DNA of 64,000 nt from Blastopirellula marina (GCF_002967765.1 NZ_PUHY01000015.1:620001-684000); one strand, 5' to 3'. Positions 9,426 to 18,989 are shown, numbered from the stretch's first letter. Program-made: numbers and translations. Notes: a model not told the origin generated them from the letters alone.

Positions 9426-10562
9426 ATGCTCTATCGTGCCCTGCTCATTGCGCTGGTCGTTGTGGCCTTAGGAGGGTTGGTTGCCTACAGTAAGTTTCGT
9501 CCTCCTCCCAATTCGGTATCTGGGTTTCTCGAGGCTGACGAAATCCGAGTAGGCTCGCGCGTCGGCGGGCGCGTCAAGGAAGTTCGTGTCGAAGAAGGGG
9601 AAGCGGTTTCGGCAGGCCAATTGCTCGTTGAACTTGAACCATACGATCTGCTCGAACGAGAAAAGGAAGCCGTCGCTACGCTCGCTCAGCGTGAGGCCGA
9701 CTACCTGCGAATGAAGTCTGGCTTCCGTGCCGAAGAGATCGCTCAGGCGGAAGCAAAATTCAATCAAGCCAAGGCCTACTACGACAAGCTCAAAGCGGGG
9801 CCACGAAAGCAAGAGATCGAAGCAGCACGCGGACGGTTGCAAGTTGCTCAAGCTGAATTGCTATTGGCCAGGCAAAACTTTACGAGACGTACGCAACTGT
9901 ACGAGAAGAACTCAATTCCTAAGGAGGAATTCGATGCTGCCAACGAGCAATTAGAATCGGCCCAGGCCCAATCGCTCGTTCGCCAGCAGGAACTTGGCCT
10001 ATTAGAAGAAGGCACGCGGGAAGAAGAAATACGCGAGGCCGAGGGGCAAGTAGCCGAGGCGAAAGCCGCTTGGGAATTGGTTCGAAACGGTTATCGTTCC
10101 GAGGATATCGATCAAGCCAAAGCCGCTCGCGATGCTGCCCAGGCCGCCGTCGATGTGGTGCGTGAGCAAACCAAGGAACTGCGAATCGTTAGCCCGGTGA
10201 ACGGTTTTATTGAAGCCCTCGACCTCCAACCGGGTGACCTCGTTTCGGCTGGCGCGCCTGTCCTTTCCGTTCTCGACAAGGAAGATTTGTGGGTGCGGTG
10301 TTACGTGCCCCAAAACCGATCTGCAATTGAGGTGGGCGATAAGCTGTGGGTTACCGTCGATGGTCTTGGCGGAGAACGATTTTTGGGTGTCGTCGTCTTT
10401 GTTGCCCGGCAGGCTGAATTTACACCAAGCAACGTGCAGACTCCGGAAGAACGCTCGAAACTCGTCTTTCGGATCAAAGTCGAACTGAACGAGAAAGTGG
10501 GACGACTTCGTCCCGGTATGACGACAGATGTTTCGCTAGACCCTGTGAAGGATGGGGAATGA
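9426..10562 (+). CDS. HlyD/YbhG-type membrane fusion protein
   Basis: A 378-residue periplasmic adaptor. It has a single N-terminal membrane segment (about residues 5-22), the first lipoyl-type half (VGGRVKEVRVEEGEAV), a long coiled-coil hairpin (about 75-250) and the second lipoyl half (VSPVNGFIEAL) followed by a beta-barrel (VRCYVPQ, LRPGMTTDV). The hairpin contains four copies of a G-x-R-x-x-E/D-I motif (GFRAEEI, GPRKQEI, GTREEEI, GYRSEDI), as in YbhG-like adaptors. Its last 4 bp overlap the next gene (ATGA), so the two are surely co-translated as an export system. Transported substrate unknown. Confidence 0.9.
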   Translation: MLYRALLIALVVVALGGLVAYSKFRPPPNSVSGFLEADEIRVGSRVGGRVKEVRVEEGEAVSAGQLLVELEPYDLLEREKEAVATLAQREADYLRMKSGFRAEEIAQAEAKFNQAKAYYDKLKAGPRKQEIEAARGRLQVAQAELLLARQNFTRRTQLYEKNSIPKEEFDAANEQLESAQAQSLVRQQELGLLEEGTREEEIREAEGQVAEAKAAWELVRNGYRSEDIDQAKAARDAAQAAVDVVREQTKELRIVSPVNGFIEALDLQPGDLVSAGAPVLSVLDKEDLWVRCYVPQNRSAIEVGDKLWVTVDGLGGERFLGVVVFVARQAEFTPSNVQTPEERSKLVFRIKVELNEKVGRLRPGMTTDVSLDPVKDGE

Positions 10563-12760
10563 GCGACACGCAGCTTGCCATCGAGGTTCAACACTTGACG
10601 CGTCGCTTCGGCGATTTTGTCGCCGTACGCGATGTCAGTTTCCAGGTTCGTAAAGGAGCGATTTTCGGGCTTCTAGGCCCCAACGGAAGCGGCAAATCGA
10701 CCATTATTCGGATGCTTCTGGGGATCCTACCTCCGAGCGAAGGAGGAGCCATCGTTCTCGGGCGAGATGCCTACATCGAGTCGGAAAGCATCAAGCCACG
10801 AGTTGGCTACATGTCGCAGCATTTCAGCCTTTATGCCGATCTTACGGTACGCGAAAATCTTGAGTTTTACGGACGAATCTACGGATTGGACAACGTCCGA
10901 CTTGAAGAACGCAAAAAGGCGGTGATGGAACTGACCGGCATCGACGACTTTGTTGATCAATTGGCTGGCACCCTTTCTGGAGGATGGAAGCAACGGTTGG
11001 CCCTCGCTTGTTCGTTGATTCATGAGCCAGATTTGTTGTTTCTGGATGAGCCAACCGCCGGGATCGATCCCGTCGCTAGGCGGCATTTATGGGATTTGCT
11101 CTTTGAGCTATCTGGGCGCGGTGTCACGCTGGTCGTCACGACGCATTACATGGACGAAGCAGAACGCTGCACCGACGTGGGCTACCTTTACTTATCACGA
11201 CTCCTGGTGCTCGGGAAGCCGGACGAACTGAAACAACTTCCGCAGATCACACCGGAAGGAACGCGTCGTTTTGAGTTGCGTGTTCCTCATGTTGCGGAGC
11301 ATCTGGCCAACCTTCGCCAACAACCCGGCGTGCGGGATGCAACCCTGTTCGGCGAGACCTTGCACGTTCTGATCGACGAAGATGTCTCTCCTGAGACACT
11401 GAAAAGTCATCTCGGAGTGGCCGATCAAGAGATTGAGATGCGGCCGATTGCTCCTTCGTTAGAAGATGTCTTTGTGACCTTGACTGCCAATGCGGAAAAG
11501 GAAGGGGCGGAAGTCGTCGGGGAGGAGATCGCAGCGGAAGTTTCTCAGCCTGATGAGCAATTGATGCCACAGAAAGGGCTTACCGCAAAACCTCGAAAGC
11601 GAGTTCCTGGCAAGCCTATGTTCGGACTTTGGGCAGTGCTGGTTAAGGAATTCTTTCACATCCGTCGCCAACCGATCACGCTGTTCTTTATGCTGGTCGT
11701 TCCTGTGATGCAAACGATCATTTTCGGCTACGCGATCGATACGCAAATCGAAAACATTCCGATGGTCGTGCTCGATCTTGACGGGCGGAAACAATCACGC
11801 GATGTCATTTCCGCGTTTCTCAACACGCGGCGATTTCAACTGGAACAAACCGCGATCAACAGCGAGCAGTTTCATCGAGCGTTGACGTCGGGGCGAGCCA
11901 AAGTCGGACTGCGGATTCCGCCAGACTACTCCGACAAATTGTTGCACGGTGAGCAAGCTCAGTTGCAAGTATTGATCGATGGAAGCGATTCGCAAGTGGC
12001 GACGACGGCTCAAAGCACAGCGCAGCTACTTGGATTAAATCTGTCGATCGCGAGAGCGAAGAGCTTTGCTGATAATCTACAGGTCGCACCATCGCGTGAT
12101 CCCAATGGTGAGTTGGCCTTGCCGATCGATGCCCGCACACGATTGCTTTATAACCCTGGGCTGGAAAGCGCTCATTTCTTTGTACCAGGACTGGTTGGAA
12201 TCATTTTGCAGTTAGTGACATTGTTCCTTACCTCGTTCGCCATCGTGCGCGAACGTGAACTGGGAACGCTTGAGCAGCTTTTCGTGACGCCAGTAGGGCG
12301 AATGGGGTTACTGCTGGGAAAGTTATTCCCCTACGCGATGATCGGATTCGTCGAGCTGCTGATTGTGTTGGCGGTGATGATCTATGCGTTTGGCGTACCG
12401 ATTAATGGAAGCATCACGCTGCTACTGACGTTATCGATGCTGTTCATGGTCTGCTCCCTGGGGCTGGGACTTTTCGTTTCGACCGTCGCGACCACGCAAC
12501 TCGAGGCGGTACAGTTTGCCTTTATCATCATGTTGCCGTCGGTGCTATTGTCTGGGTTCATGTTTCCCCGCAGCGAGATGCCGTTACCGATCTATTTGGT
12601 CACCTTCGCAATTCCGGTGACCTACTTCATCGAAATCCTCCGCGGCATCGTGCTGCGTGCCGCGGATTTTTTCGATTTGATCCCATCGGTTATCGGGCTA
12701 ACGCTCTGCGGTTTAATGGTCATTACGGGAAGCGTGATGCGATTCCAGAAACGCCTCTAG
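10559..12760 (+). CDS. ABC exporter, ATPase fused to ABC-2 permease
   Basis: A 733-residue fusion. Residues 1 to about 310 form one nucleotide-binding domain: Walker A GPNGSGKST at 40-48, signature LSGGWKQRLALA near 142, Walker B LLFLDEPTAGIDP near 165 and a switch His in TTHYMDEA. A low-complexity linker (about 310-350) leads to an ABC-2 type permease: a first membrane helix (LFFMLVVPVMQTIIFG), a large extracytoplasmic loop and about five further helices. The family model is the DrrA/YbhF type with YbhR/YhiH-like permeases, for drug, lipid or ion efflux. Here one polypeptide carries both functions, with a single NBD, so a homodimer would make a complete transporter. It overlaps the adaptor gene by 4 bp. 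Confidence 0.88.
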   Translation: MSDTQLAIEVQHLTRRFGDFVAVRDVSFQVRKGAIFGLLGPNGSGKSTIIRMLLGILPPSEGGAIVLGRDAYIESESIKPRVGYMSQHFSLYADLTVRENLEFYGRIYGLDNVRLEERKKAVMELTGIDDFVDQLAGTLSGGWKQRLALACSLIHEPDLLFLDEPTAGIDPVARRHLWDLLFELSGRGVTLVVTTHYMDEAERCTDVGYLYLSRLLVLGKPDELKQLPQITPEGTRRFELRVPHVAEHLANLRQQPGVRDATLFGETLHVLIDEDVSPETLKSHLGVADQEIEMRPIAPSLEDVFVTLTANAEKEGAEVVGEEIAAEVSQPDEQLMPQKGLTAKPRKRVPGKPMFGLWAVLVKEFFHIRRQPITLFFMLVVPVMQTIIFGYAIDTQIENIPMVVLDLDGRKQSRDVISAFLNTRRFQLEQTAINSEQFHRALTSGRAKVGLRIPPDYSDKLLHGEQAQLQVLIDGSDSQVATTAQSTAQLLGLNLSIARAKSFADNLQVAPSRDPNGELALPIDARTRLLYNPGLESAHFFVPGLVGIILQLVTLFLTSFAIVRERELGTLEQLFVTPVGRMGLLLGKLFPYAMIGFVELLIVLAVMIYAFGVPINGSITLLLTLSMLFMVCSLGLGLFVSTVATTQLEAVQFAFIIMLPSVLLSGFMFPRSEMPLPIYLVTFAIPVTYFIEILRGIVLRAADFFDLIPSVIGLTLCGLMVITGSVMRFQKRL

Positions 12761-12772
12761 AAAGTCGCCAAA

Positions 12773-13279
12773 TTACGCTTCTTCATCACCCGATGGACCG
12801 TATAGAGCTGGAACGGATATATCATTCACCCGGAAGTAAACTGTAAGAATCGCACGATGGTGAACTGAATGATTGATTACCCAAGTGCGAAAGACGGCGT
12901 GTTTCGGCATGGTAAATAGAGCTTGGCCGCCTGCTAACAGCGACCATGGCTTGGTCAATTCTTCTTCGGAAACATCTGCGAGTGCTGCTTTTGCGGCAGC
13001 AACGTTCTTATCGAACAGTGCCAACGCCGCCTCGGTCGTGCTGACATCGGCTGGTGTTGGCGCCGGCTTGTCAGGCGGATTGATATCGAATTCATCATCC
13101 TTCAAGATCGACTCGGCCCAATCGGGGATCTCAGCCAGATGTCGTGCAACCCAGCCGATCGTGTTCGACTTGTCGTGGATCTTCCAGTCCCATTTATCGT
13201 TGGGAACCCGCTCTAAGCATTTGCGGGTGTTGGCCATTTCTTGTTCGAAATCACCAAAAATCATTTCGTTCAGGCTCAT
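12773..13279 (-). CDS. DinB-like putative metal-dependent four-helix protein
   Basis: A 168-residue protein matching the DinB/YfiT-like fold: an N-terminal helix with W-rich DKWDWKIHDKS, a His in GWVARHLAEIPDW (H47) and a C-terminal NHSVHHRAIL whose two outer His complete the usual three-His metal site. Members include thiol-dependent transferases; most planctomycete copies are uncharacterised. It lies tail-to-tail with the ABC exporter (12-bp gap) and is separated from acpS upstream by the palindromic element, so it is probably transcribed separately. No specific substrate can be assigned. Confidence 0.8.
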   Translation of the reverse strand: MSLNEMIFGDFEQEMANTRKCLERVPNDKWDWKIHDKSNTIGWVARHLAEIPDWAESILKDDEFDINPPDKPAPTPADVSTTEAALALFDKNVAAAKAALADVSEEELTKPWSLLAGGQALFTMPKHAVFRTWVINHSVHHRAILTVYFRVNDISVPALYGPSGDEEA

Positions 13280-13384
13280 CGTAAATCGTCCCTAATCCAG
13301 AAGTGAATCGTCACAAAACGAGAACTGCCCCGCAACGACATGCAATGTATACGCATGTACAGTTGGGTGCAAGCAGGTTTTGAA

Positions 13385-13571
13385 GAATCTTCGGTTAACA
13401 GCCTGTCGAATTTCTCAGATCGGCTACGTTGTTGAGATTGAGGCGATTGCGGCGTTGTGAATTCCTCGACATATCTAGTGGATATGCCTGCGGATTCACG
13501 CCTTGCCCTCGCCCCAATCTCAATAACTCGCTACCGAAGCAGAAAATCAACGGACTGCTAAGGAAAGATTC
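13385..13571. repeat. 187-bp imperfect inverted repeat (MITE- or REP-like element)
   Basis: The two halves, about 13385-13475 and 13481-13571, are imperfect reverse complements along their whole length. The centre is a perfect stem CATATC-TAGTG-GATATG, and the outer ends match as GAATCTT. A well-kept inner block is TTGAGATTG followed by GGCGA on each arm. It fills the 302-bp space between acpS (stop at 13582) and the DinB-like gene. It could be a miniature mobile element, a dispersed palindromic repeat, or a folded RNA end for acpS. No second copy was noticed in the window. Apart from this the gap holds nothing I can name. Confidence 0.75.
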
Positions 13572-13581
13572 GTTGAGAAGG

Positions 13582-13992
13582 CTAGGGGCGTGGGTTCGCG
13601 AGCGTTTTAGCCGATCCAAGAGCTATTGCGTAGGCAACCGCGTGAGTTCGACAGTGCGAAATACTGATCTGCACTTCTTCGATTCCGCGACGCTTGGCGG
13701 AATCGAGGGCTCCGCCAGAAAGATTGATGATCGGTTTACCACCGAACTGATTCGCGACTTCAACATCGCGCCAGGTGATTCCCTTGATCCAGCCAGTCCC
13801 GATGGCCTTGAGAACCGCTTCCTTCGCGGCCCAGCGTCCAGCGTAATGCTGTGTGGCCGCTTTGCGTTCGCTGCAGTATTCGATCTCGTGCGGTGTATAA
13901 ACGCGATTGATGAACATCTCGCCGTGACGTTCGATCATCTGGGCGATCCGCAGGCATTCGATGATGTCGGTGCCGATTCCGATAATATCCAT
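13582..13992 (-). CDS. acpS: holo-[acyl-carrier-protein] synthase
   Basis: A 136-residue AcpS-type phosphopantetheinyl transferase, the usual length of the family. It transfers 4'-phosphopantetheine from CoA to the Ser of fatty-acid ACP. The start IGIGTDI carries the metal-binding Asp (D9), and GRWAAKEAVLKA holds the second ligand (E58); a conserved late ISISHCRTHAVAYA segment is present. It follows trpS by 13 bp on the same strand, giving a pyrD-trpS-acpS order. It is distinct from the Sfp-type enzyme encoded next to the large lipid synthase at 51556-52239. Confidence 0.95.
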   Translation of the reverse strand: MDIIGIGTDIIECLRIAQMIERHGEMFINRVYTPHEIEYCSERKAATQHYAGRWAAKEAVLKAIGTGWIKGITWRDVEVANQFGGKPIINLSGGALDSAKRRGIEEVQISISHCRTHAVAYAIALGSAKTLANPRP

Positions 13993-14005
13993 GCGCTGAT
14001 TTACC

Positions 14006-14989
14006 CTACTTCAAACGTGCGTGCCACGCGGAGATTCCAGACGCCTCTTGTGCCCGCGTTAATACTTCTCGGGCCTTCTTACGAGCTGCTTGCGCTCCGT
14101 CACCCAGGATTTGTTTGACCTTGTCTGGGTTGGCAACCAATTCCGCTCGACGCTCGTGTGCTTCCGCGAAGTAAGCTTCCGCAGCGTCGGCCAGGGCTTT
14201 TTTCACGTGACCGTACCCAAAGCCGCCTTTGCGATATAGGGCCGCCATCTCCTCGAGATCCGCGGGGGCGGCGAACAACGAATAAAGCTGGTAAAGGTGA
14301 TCCGTTTCAGGATCCTTCGAGTCTTCCATTGGCCGCGAATCGGTGACGATCCGCATGATCTTTTTGCGAGCTTGTTTCGGCGGCTCGAACAATTCGATGA
14401 TGTTGCCATAGCTCTTCGACATCTTCTCGCCGTCGGTTCCTGGGACCTTGGCCGAGGCGTCGAGCACTTTGGGTTTGGGAAGGACGAAGACTTCGCCGAA
14501 TTGATGATTGAAGCTTTGGGCGATATCGCGTGTGACTTCAATATGTTGAACTTGATCTTGGCCAACTGGCACAACGTCGGAATCGTAACCCAGAATATCG
14601 GCGGCTTGCAGAACTGGATAAGTGAACAGACCGGCGTCTGCTTTCAGGCCCTTATCCTTTTTGTCCTTGTAGCTGACGCAGCGTTCGAGCAAACCCATCG
14701 GTGTACCGGTCATCAAGATCCAGCACAATTCGCTGATCTCAGGGATGTCCGACTGAACGAAGAGGGTCGCCTTATCGGGATCGAGCCCTAACGCCAAAAT
14801 ATCAAGCGCCATATCGATGGTCGCCGTCTCCAGCTTTTCGCGGTCGCGAACCGTTGTCAGGGCATGGAGGTTGGCGATGAAGTAGAACGATTGCTCGTTC
14901 CCCTGCAACTCGATGTATTGCTGGATGGCACCGAAGTAGTTGCCCCAGTGGGGACGCCCGGTCGGCTGGATTCCGGAAAGGACACGCAT
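14006..14989 (-). CDS. trpS: tryptophanyl-tRNA synthetase
   Basis: A 327-residue class Ic aminoacyl-tRNA synthetase of normal length. It charges tRNA-Trp. The HIGH-type motif reads GRPHWGNY at 11-18, and the KMSKS loop is present at 189-193 inside [10 protein letters not shown]. Other TrpS marks are SGIQPTG at the start and [12 protein letters not shown] near 140-151. It sits between pyrD and acpS on the minus strand with a 13-bp gap to acpS. Confidence 0.97.
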   Translation of the reverse strand: MRVLSGIQPTGRPHWGNYFGAIQQYIELQGNEQSFYFIANLHALTTVRDREKLETATIDMALDILALGLDPDKATLFVQSDIPEISELCWILMTGTPMGLLERCVSYKDKKDKGLKADAGLFTYPVLQAADILGYDSDVVPVGQDQVQHIEVTRDIAQSFNHQFGEVFVLPKPKVLDASAKVPGTDGEKMSKSYGNIIELFEPPKQARKKIMRIVTDSRPMEDSKDPETDHLYQLYSLFAAPADLEEMAALYRKGGFGYGHVKKALADAAEAYFAEAHERRAELVANPDKVKQILGDGAQAARKKAREVLTRAQEASGISAWHARLK

Positions 14990-15091
14990 GGGTTTATGGG
15001 TATACAGGGACCAAGGAAGTCAGAACCAGCGTGTTATTATGACGGACAGCGGGCGAACGTGTCACCCCGGGTAGCCCCACTCGTGAGTCGT

Positions 15092-16003
15092 CTACGTGTG
15101 AAGCGTTCCGACCACTTCCTTCACGCTCGCCGCGCCGATGCTTTCCAGGGCGTTAGGAAGCTCTTTGATTACTCGATTGGACAGCGTCGGATCGAAATAG
15201 TTCGCCGTGCCGATTTGCACCGCCGTTGCCCCAGCAACCAGGAATTCCATCACGTCGTCCAAACTGCTGATGCCCCCGATCCCGATGATCGGAATCGAGG
15301 TCGCCTTGGCTACTTGAAAGACGCAGCGCAGCGCAACCGGTTTGATCGCCGGACCTGAGAGGCCACCAATGACGTTACCCAGCATTGGTTTCTTGCGACG
15401 CCAATCGATTGCCATGCCCTGCACGGTGTTAATCGCGGACACGGCGTCCGCTCCGCCTGCTTCGGCGGCTTTGGCGATCGTGGTGATGCTAGTTACGTTC
15501 GGTGTCAGCTTAGCGATGATTGGATGCGGACAGGCCGCGCGGACCTCAGCAACCAGCTTTTCGCAGGTCGCAGGGTCAGTACCGAAGTCGATCCCACCGC
15601 TGACGTTGGGGCAAGAGATATTGAGCTCGATCGCGGCAACTTCCGGGTGTTCCCCCAACTGGCGGGCCATCGCGACGAAGTCTTCCCGCGTCTTACCGGC
15701 AATACTGACAACTAGTGGCGAACCGACCGAACCAAGGTAGGGGAGATGATTGGCGACGAAGTAATCGATGCCGTCGTTATCGAGCCCGATGCTGTTGAGC
15801 ATTCCCCCCGTGGTTTCGACCGTGCGCCACGGTTTATTCCCTGGACGGGGGCTGCTGGTAATCGTCTTGGGTAGAATCCCGCCTAACTTCGCCAAGTCGA
15901 CGATCCCGGCCATTTCCTTGGCATAGCCAAACGTACCAGAGGCGACCAAAACAGGATTCGGGAGAGAGAGCCGGCCAAGTTGGACGGCGAGTTCAACAGA
16001 CAT
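15092..16003 (-). CDS. pyrD: dihydroorotate dehydrogenase, class 1
   Basis: A 303-residue FMN TIM-barrel enzyme that oxidises dihydroorotate to orotate in pyrimidine synthesis. It starts with [14 protein letters not shown] and has the class 1 catalytic Cys in [10 protein letters not shown] (C131), [18 protein letters not shown] and the phosphate-binding [11 protein letters not shown]. The Cys base and overall look place it in class 1, probably 1B, which normally works with an iron-sulfur PyrK subunit; no pyrK was recognised in the window. The gap to trpS is 102 bp. Confidence 0.93.
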   Translation of the reverse strand: MSVELAVQLGRLSLPNPVLVASGTFGYAKEMAGIVDLAKLGGILPKTITSSPRPGNKPWRTVETTGGMLNSIGLDNDGIDYFVANHLPYLGSVGSPLVVSIAGKTREDFVAMARQLGEHPEVAAIELNISCPNVSGGIDFGTDPATCEKLVAEVRAACPHPIIAKLTPNVTSITTIAKAAEAGGADAVSAINTVQGMAIDWRRKKPMLGNVIGGLSGPAIKPVALRCVFQVAKATSIPIIGIGGISSLDDVMEFLVAGATAVQIGTANYFDPTLSNRVIKELPNALESIGAASVKEVVGTLHT

Positions 16004-16136
16004 GCGAAAGACGATGGTGAGAGTATTTCGAGCAAATAGGGCGTTCTAACCGCCGTAAAGATAAGCCAATCGTAGCGGTGTGGGGAACTTCTGGCAACGA
16101 GGTCCCAATGGCGGAAGAAAGCGTTTACCGCGCATA

Positions 16137-16181
16137 CAAAAAGACACCATCAGACTACACAAGCGCAGCCCGATGGTGTCT
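16137..16181 (-). terminator. Rho-independent terminator of the small lipoprotein gene
   Basis: On the minus strand a perfect 10-bp stem AGACACCATC / GATGGTGTCT with a 20-nt loop is followed directly by TTTTT. It lies about 30 bp beyond the stop codon at 16213 and ends transcripts before pyrD. Confidence 0.85.
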
Positions 16182-16212
16182 CGTTTCACGGTTCTTTAAG
16201 CGGAGGGGCGAC

Positions 16213-16431
16213 CTAGATGATGCCGCCGTGAGTGCGATAAGGTGCCAAGTGGCTAGGCTGGTCGAGGAACCAGATACGTTGCCACTCTTCGAGAACGTGT
16301 CGCATGTTCTCAGACGTGTAGATCAATTCGGTCGTACGAGTGGTCGGGTCGGCCGAGTAAATCGGCAGGAAGCAACCCGTGTTGCCAAGAAGTGCGATCC
16401 CAAGCAGCGTCGCAATGATGAAGTTACGCAT
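16213..16431 (-). CDS. small exported lipoprotein, function unknown
   Basis: A 72-residue protein. The N-terminus has a charged start, a hydrophobic core (FIIATLLGIALLG) and a Cys at position 20 in GNTGC, so it is probably a lipoprotein, although the -3 position is an atypical Asn. The mature part is short, with EEWQRIWFLDQPSHLAPYRTHGG near the C-terminus. The strong terminator just downstream and a clean reading frame support a real gene. I do not recognise a family with known function. Confidence 0.75.
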   Translation of the reverse strand: MRNFIIATLLGIALLGNTGCFLPIYSADPTTRTTELIYTSENMRHVLEEWQRIWFLDQPSHLAPYRTHGGII

Positions 16432-16563
16432 CTCATTTCCTCCGTGAAACTTATGAAGCGGCCATCCTGACCGTCTGCGTTAATGTTCCGTCGACCGAAG
16501 TCTTGAAATTTGGAGAGTTCGGAGAGACCTGTGCAACTTGGGAACTAGAAGCCACGATTCGCT

Positions 16564-17001
16564 TTACGAACCGAAATCGCCATGGCTGGGCGGATTCGGC
16601 TGACTGGAGTAAGGCGAGCCATAGTCAGGCGTTTCGCCTGATGGCTGCGGGGGAGATGAGTAAGGCGATTGTTCACCGGCAGCTTGCTGCTCTGATTCGA
16701 GGCGACCTTGGCGGGCCTTCTCCTCAAGTTGGCGAACTCGTTCTTCCATCTCTTTGCCAGGTTTGAACGTCACGACAAACTTTTCGTCGACGTCCACCTT
16801 GGCACCAGTCCGAGGGTTGCGTGCCTTGCGAGCCGCTCGCTTCTTGACCTCGAAAACGCCGAAGTTGCGAAGTTCGATGCGTCCTTCCTCCACCAGGGTG
16901 GTAACAATAGCATCGAACGTCTTCTGGACGATCTCTTTCGTCTTGAGTTGTGTGAGCCCGATCTCTTCAGAAATCGTCTTCACAATCTCTTTTTTGGTCA
17001 C
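16564..17001 (-). CDS. HU/IHF-family DNA-binding protein with disordered C-terminal tail
   Basis: I place the start at the GTG at 17001 because GGGAG lies 7 bases before it and the product then begins with [16 protein letters not shown], the normal HU start; the upstream in-frame extension has no family resemblance. The 145-residue product has the HU dimerisation helices and the beta-arm/DNA-binding part ([30 protein letters not shown]) in the first 92 or so residues. After a charged helix comes a tail of about 45 residues rich in Ser, Pro, Gln, Tyr and Gly, with SPYSS-type repeats. It probably bends or compacts DNA; the tail is an addition to the roughly 90-residue classical HU. Confidence 0.9.
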   Translation of the reverse strand: MTKKEIVKTISEEIGLTQLKTKEIVQKTFDAIVTTLVEEGRIELRNFGVFEVKKRAARKARNPRTGAKVDVDEKFVVTFKPGKEMEERVRQLEEKARQGRLESEQQAAGEQSPYSSPPQPSGETPDYGSPYSSQPNPPSHGDFGS

Positions 17002-17338
17002 GAGGCGACTCCCACACAAGGAATGAATGAAACGCCGTAAGTTTTTAAGGTGACTCTTGGCAATTGCTCCAAGTGTAGGAGCCACAAGTACTAGAGTCAA
17101 GACGATTCTGACGTCACGTCAATTTAACGCGATGCCAGCATCACCACCTGACGCTAGTTTTCAGGCTTCTCCGAACTATCCAATTTTCAAAGAACAAAGG
17201 TCGCGGAGGCCAGTTTCGGATCGTTTGGGGTGAATTTCACCTTCCACGGTCCAAGCGTACCGGTCTCCGTGTAATCGGTATCGACGGAATAATCGGTAAA
17301 TCTTCAATGCAAACCGGACGATTTGAGCCGAAAAATCG

Positions 17339-17770
17339 TCAAATTCGGATTTCGCTAGCACGGTCCTGGATCTCATCAAGCGAGTAGAGACGCCCTTTAC
17401 CGCTACCAGGGCAGAATTCGCAGGTTGCTTGCCAGTCTTCCGGGGTACGAATATTCGAGTCCCAAAAGGGCCAGGTTTTGCACTGACGGGGTCGCGCCGG
17501 ATAGACCGTACAACCCCGTTTTTCGGTATCGAGAAAAACGCAGTCGCCGGTTGAGTATTCTTTCAAACTCTTTCGCAATCCGACTTCTCGGACGTAAACC
17601 GACTCGAATTGTGGGACCGTCATCCCGGTTTCTTTGGCCAGAGCGGCGATCTCGGCGTCGTTCACCCAAACGTAGCCTGGTCCGCCAGTACAGCAATCGC
17701 CGCACTGCGAGCATTGAAATTGAAGACCGTCTTGGTACCAGGGACCGTTGTTTGGGGAGGCTTTGGACAT
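17339..17770 (-). CDS. YkgJ-type cysteine-cluster protein
   Basis: A 143-residue protein of the YkgJ/CxxCxxCC family, thought to bind zinc or an iron-sulfur cluster. Visible ligands are CSQCGDCC near the start, then GDCVFLD, GCTVYPARPRQCKTWPFW and a late CEFC. It is the last gene in a dense minus-strand run behind the cysteine desulfurase (30-bp gap). Given those neighbours, a role linked to metal or sulfur handling is plausible but not shown. Confidence 0.85.
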   Translation of the reverse strand: MSKASPNNGPWYQDGLQFQCSQCGDCCTGGPGYVWVNDAEIAALAKETGMTVPQFESVYVREVGLRKSLKEYSTGDCVFLDTEKRGCTVYPARPRQCKTWPFWDSNIRTPEDWQATCEFCPGSGKGRLYSLDEIQDRASEIRI

Positions 17771-17800
17771 AATCGATAGATTTAAGAGCGAGAAACCAGC

Positions 17801-18961
17801 TTATTTTAAAATCGTTCGCAGCGCTTCTAGCGTGCGTTCGACTTGGGGAGGCGTGTTGAAGATCCCCAGGCTAAATCTTAGCGTACCGCCAGATCCAATC
17901 GTTCCCAAGTGCTGATGCATCATCGGAGCACAATGGAGGCCAGCTCGACATTGGACGCCAAAAGCCGAATCCATTGCCGTCGCGAGTTCATGAGGGTCGA
18001 ATGCCTCGACTTGGATGCTTACCACGCCGACACGATGCTCAAGGTTGTCGGGCCCAAAGATGCGAACTTTCGGAAGTTGCTGCATCCCTTCCAGCAGTTG
18101 CGCTGTGCACTGCATTGTTTGACGGTGAAGGGCAGTGACTGTTTGTTCGCGGATGTATTCCACACCGGCGCGGAGTCCGAGCAGCCCGGTAACGTTTGCG
18201 TTACCACTTTCAAATTTGACCGGAAGCTCGTCTGGCTGTTCGTCGAATTCGCTTTTGGTGCCGGTTCCGCCTTGGCGACGTGATTGAAGCTCGGGCACGA
18301 TTTCCGGCTGCAGAATCATGCCACCGGTGCCAAGCGGACCAAGCAATCCCTTGTGGCCCGAAAACGCGACCATATCGATCGGCGTGACCGAAAGATTCAA
18401 ATCCAAATGCCCGGCCGACTGAGCGGCATCGACCAACATTCGGACGCCGCGATCCTTAGCGATGGCGTAAATCTCTTCGATCGGCTGAATTGCGCCAGTT
18501 ACGTTGGAGACATGTGTGATGGCAACCAAGCGAGTATCTGGGCGAATCGCTTCGCCGATCTTGGCGGGATCGACACGACCATCTTCTTCCGGTTCGACGT
18601 ACGTGACGTCGATTTCCAGGGTGTTTTTCAAATACGAAAGAGGACGGAGGATTGAATTGTGTTCGATCGTTGTCGTAACGACATGATCGCCGCGGGTGAG
18701 AAAACCATGCAAGGCTAGGTTCAACATGTCGGTGCCGTTGAGGCCAAAGATGACATGTTCCAGGGAATGGGTTCCGAACAAGTACGCGACTTGCTTGCGT
18801 GTGTCGCCGATCAAACGCTCGACTTCGTTGGCTTCGCGATATCCGCTACGGCCGGCGCAGGCGCCGAGTTGGGTCATGTGGTGCTGGACCGCCTCGACGA
18901 CGCAAGGTGGTTTGGGCCAACTGGTTGCCGCATTATCGAAGTAGATTCTTTCCCTAGCCAC
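17801..18961 (-). CDS. cysteine desulfurase family protein (class V aminotransferase)
   Basis: A 386-residue PLP enzyme. The opening IYFDNAATSWPKP, the cofactor pocket TIEHNSILRPL, DAAQSAGH and the PLP-binding Lys (K204 in SGHKGLLGPLG) are all present. A Cys in GLHCAP (C344) is at the position of the catalytic persulfide Cys, with a second Cys six residues before it. Such enzymes take sulfur from cysteine. Its place 28 bp behind moaA, in line with moaD and moaE, suggests it supplies the sulfur for the MoaD thiocarboxylate; that link is inference. Confidence 0.9.
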   Translation of the reverse strand: MARERIYFDNAATSWPKPPCVVEAVQHHMTQLGACAGRSGYREANEVERLIGDTRKQVAYLFGTHSLEHVIFGLNGTDMLNLALHGFLTRGDHVVTTTIEHNSILRPLSYLKNTLEIDVTYVEPEEDGRVDPAKIGEAIRPDTRLVAITHVSNVTGAIQPIEEIYAIAKDRGVRMLVDAAQSAGHLDLNLSVTPIDMVAFSGHKGLLGPLGTGGMILQPEIVPELQSRRQGGTGTKSEFDEQPDELPVKFESGNANVTGLLGLRAGVEYIREQTVTALHRQTMQCTAQLLEGMQQLPKVRIFGPDNLEHRVGVVSIQVEAFDPHELATAMDSAFGVQCRAGLHCAPMMHQHLGTIGSGGTLRFSLGIFNTPPQVERTLEALRTILK

Positions 18962-18989
18962 TTACGTGTCGCTCACTTCCTTAATTGGT

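Noticed and set aside
13429-14118. Long plus-strand open frame opposite acpS
   Set aside because: It lies across acpS, the palindrome and the trpS end; its product has no family features, while acpS on the other strand has all its motifs.
16999-17100. N-terminal extension of the HU-like protein
   Set aside because: The extra 33 residues have no HU similarity, and a good ribosome site precedes the GTG at 17001.
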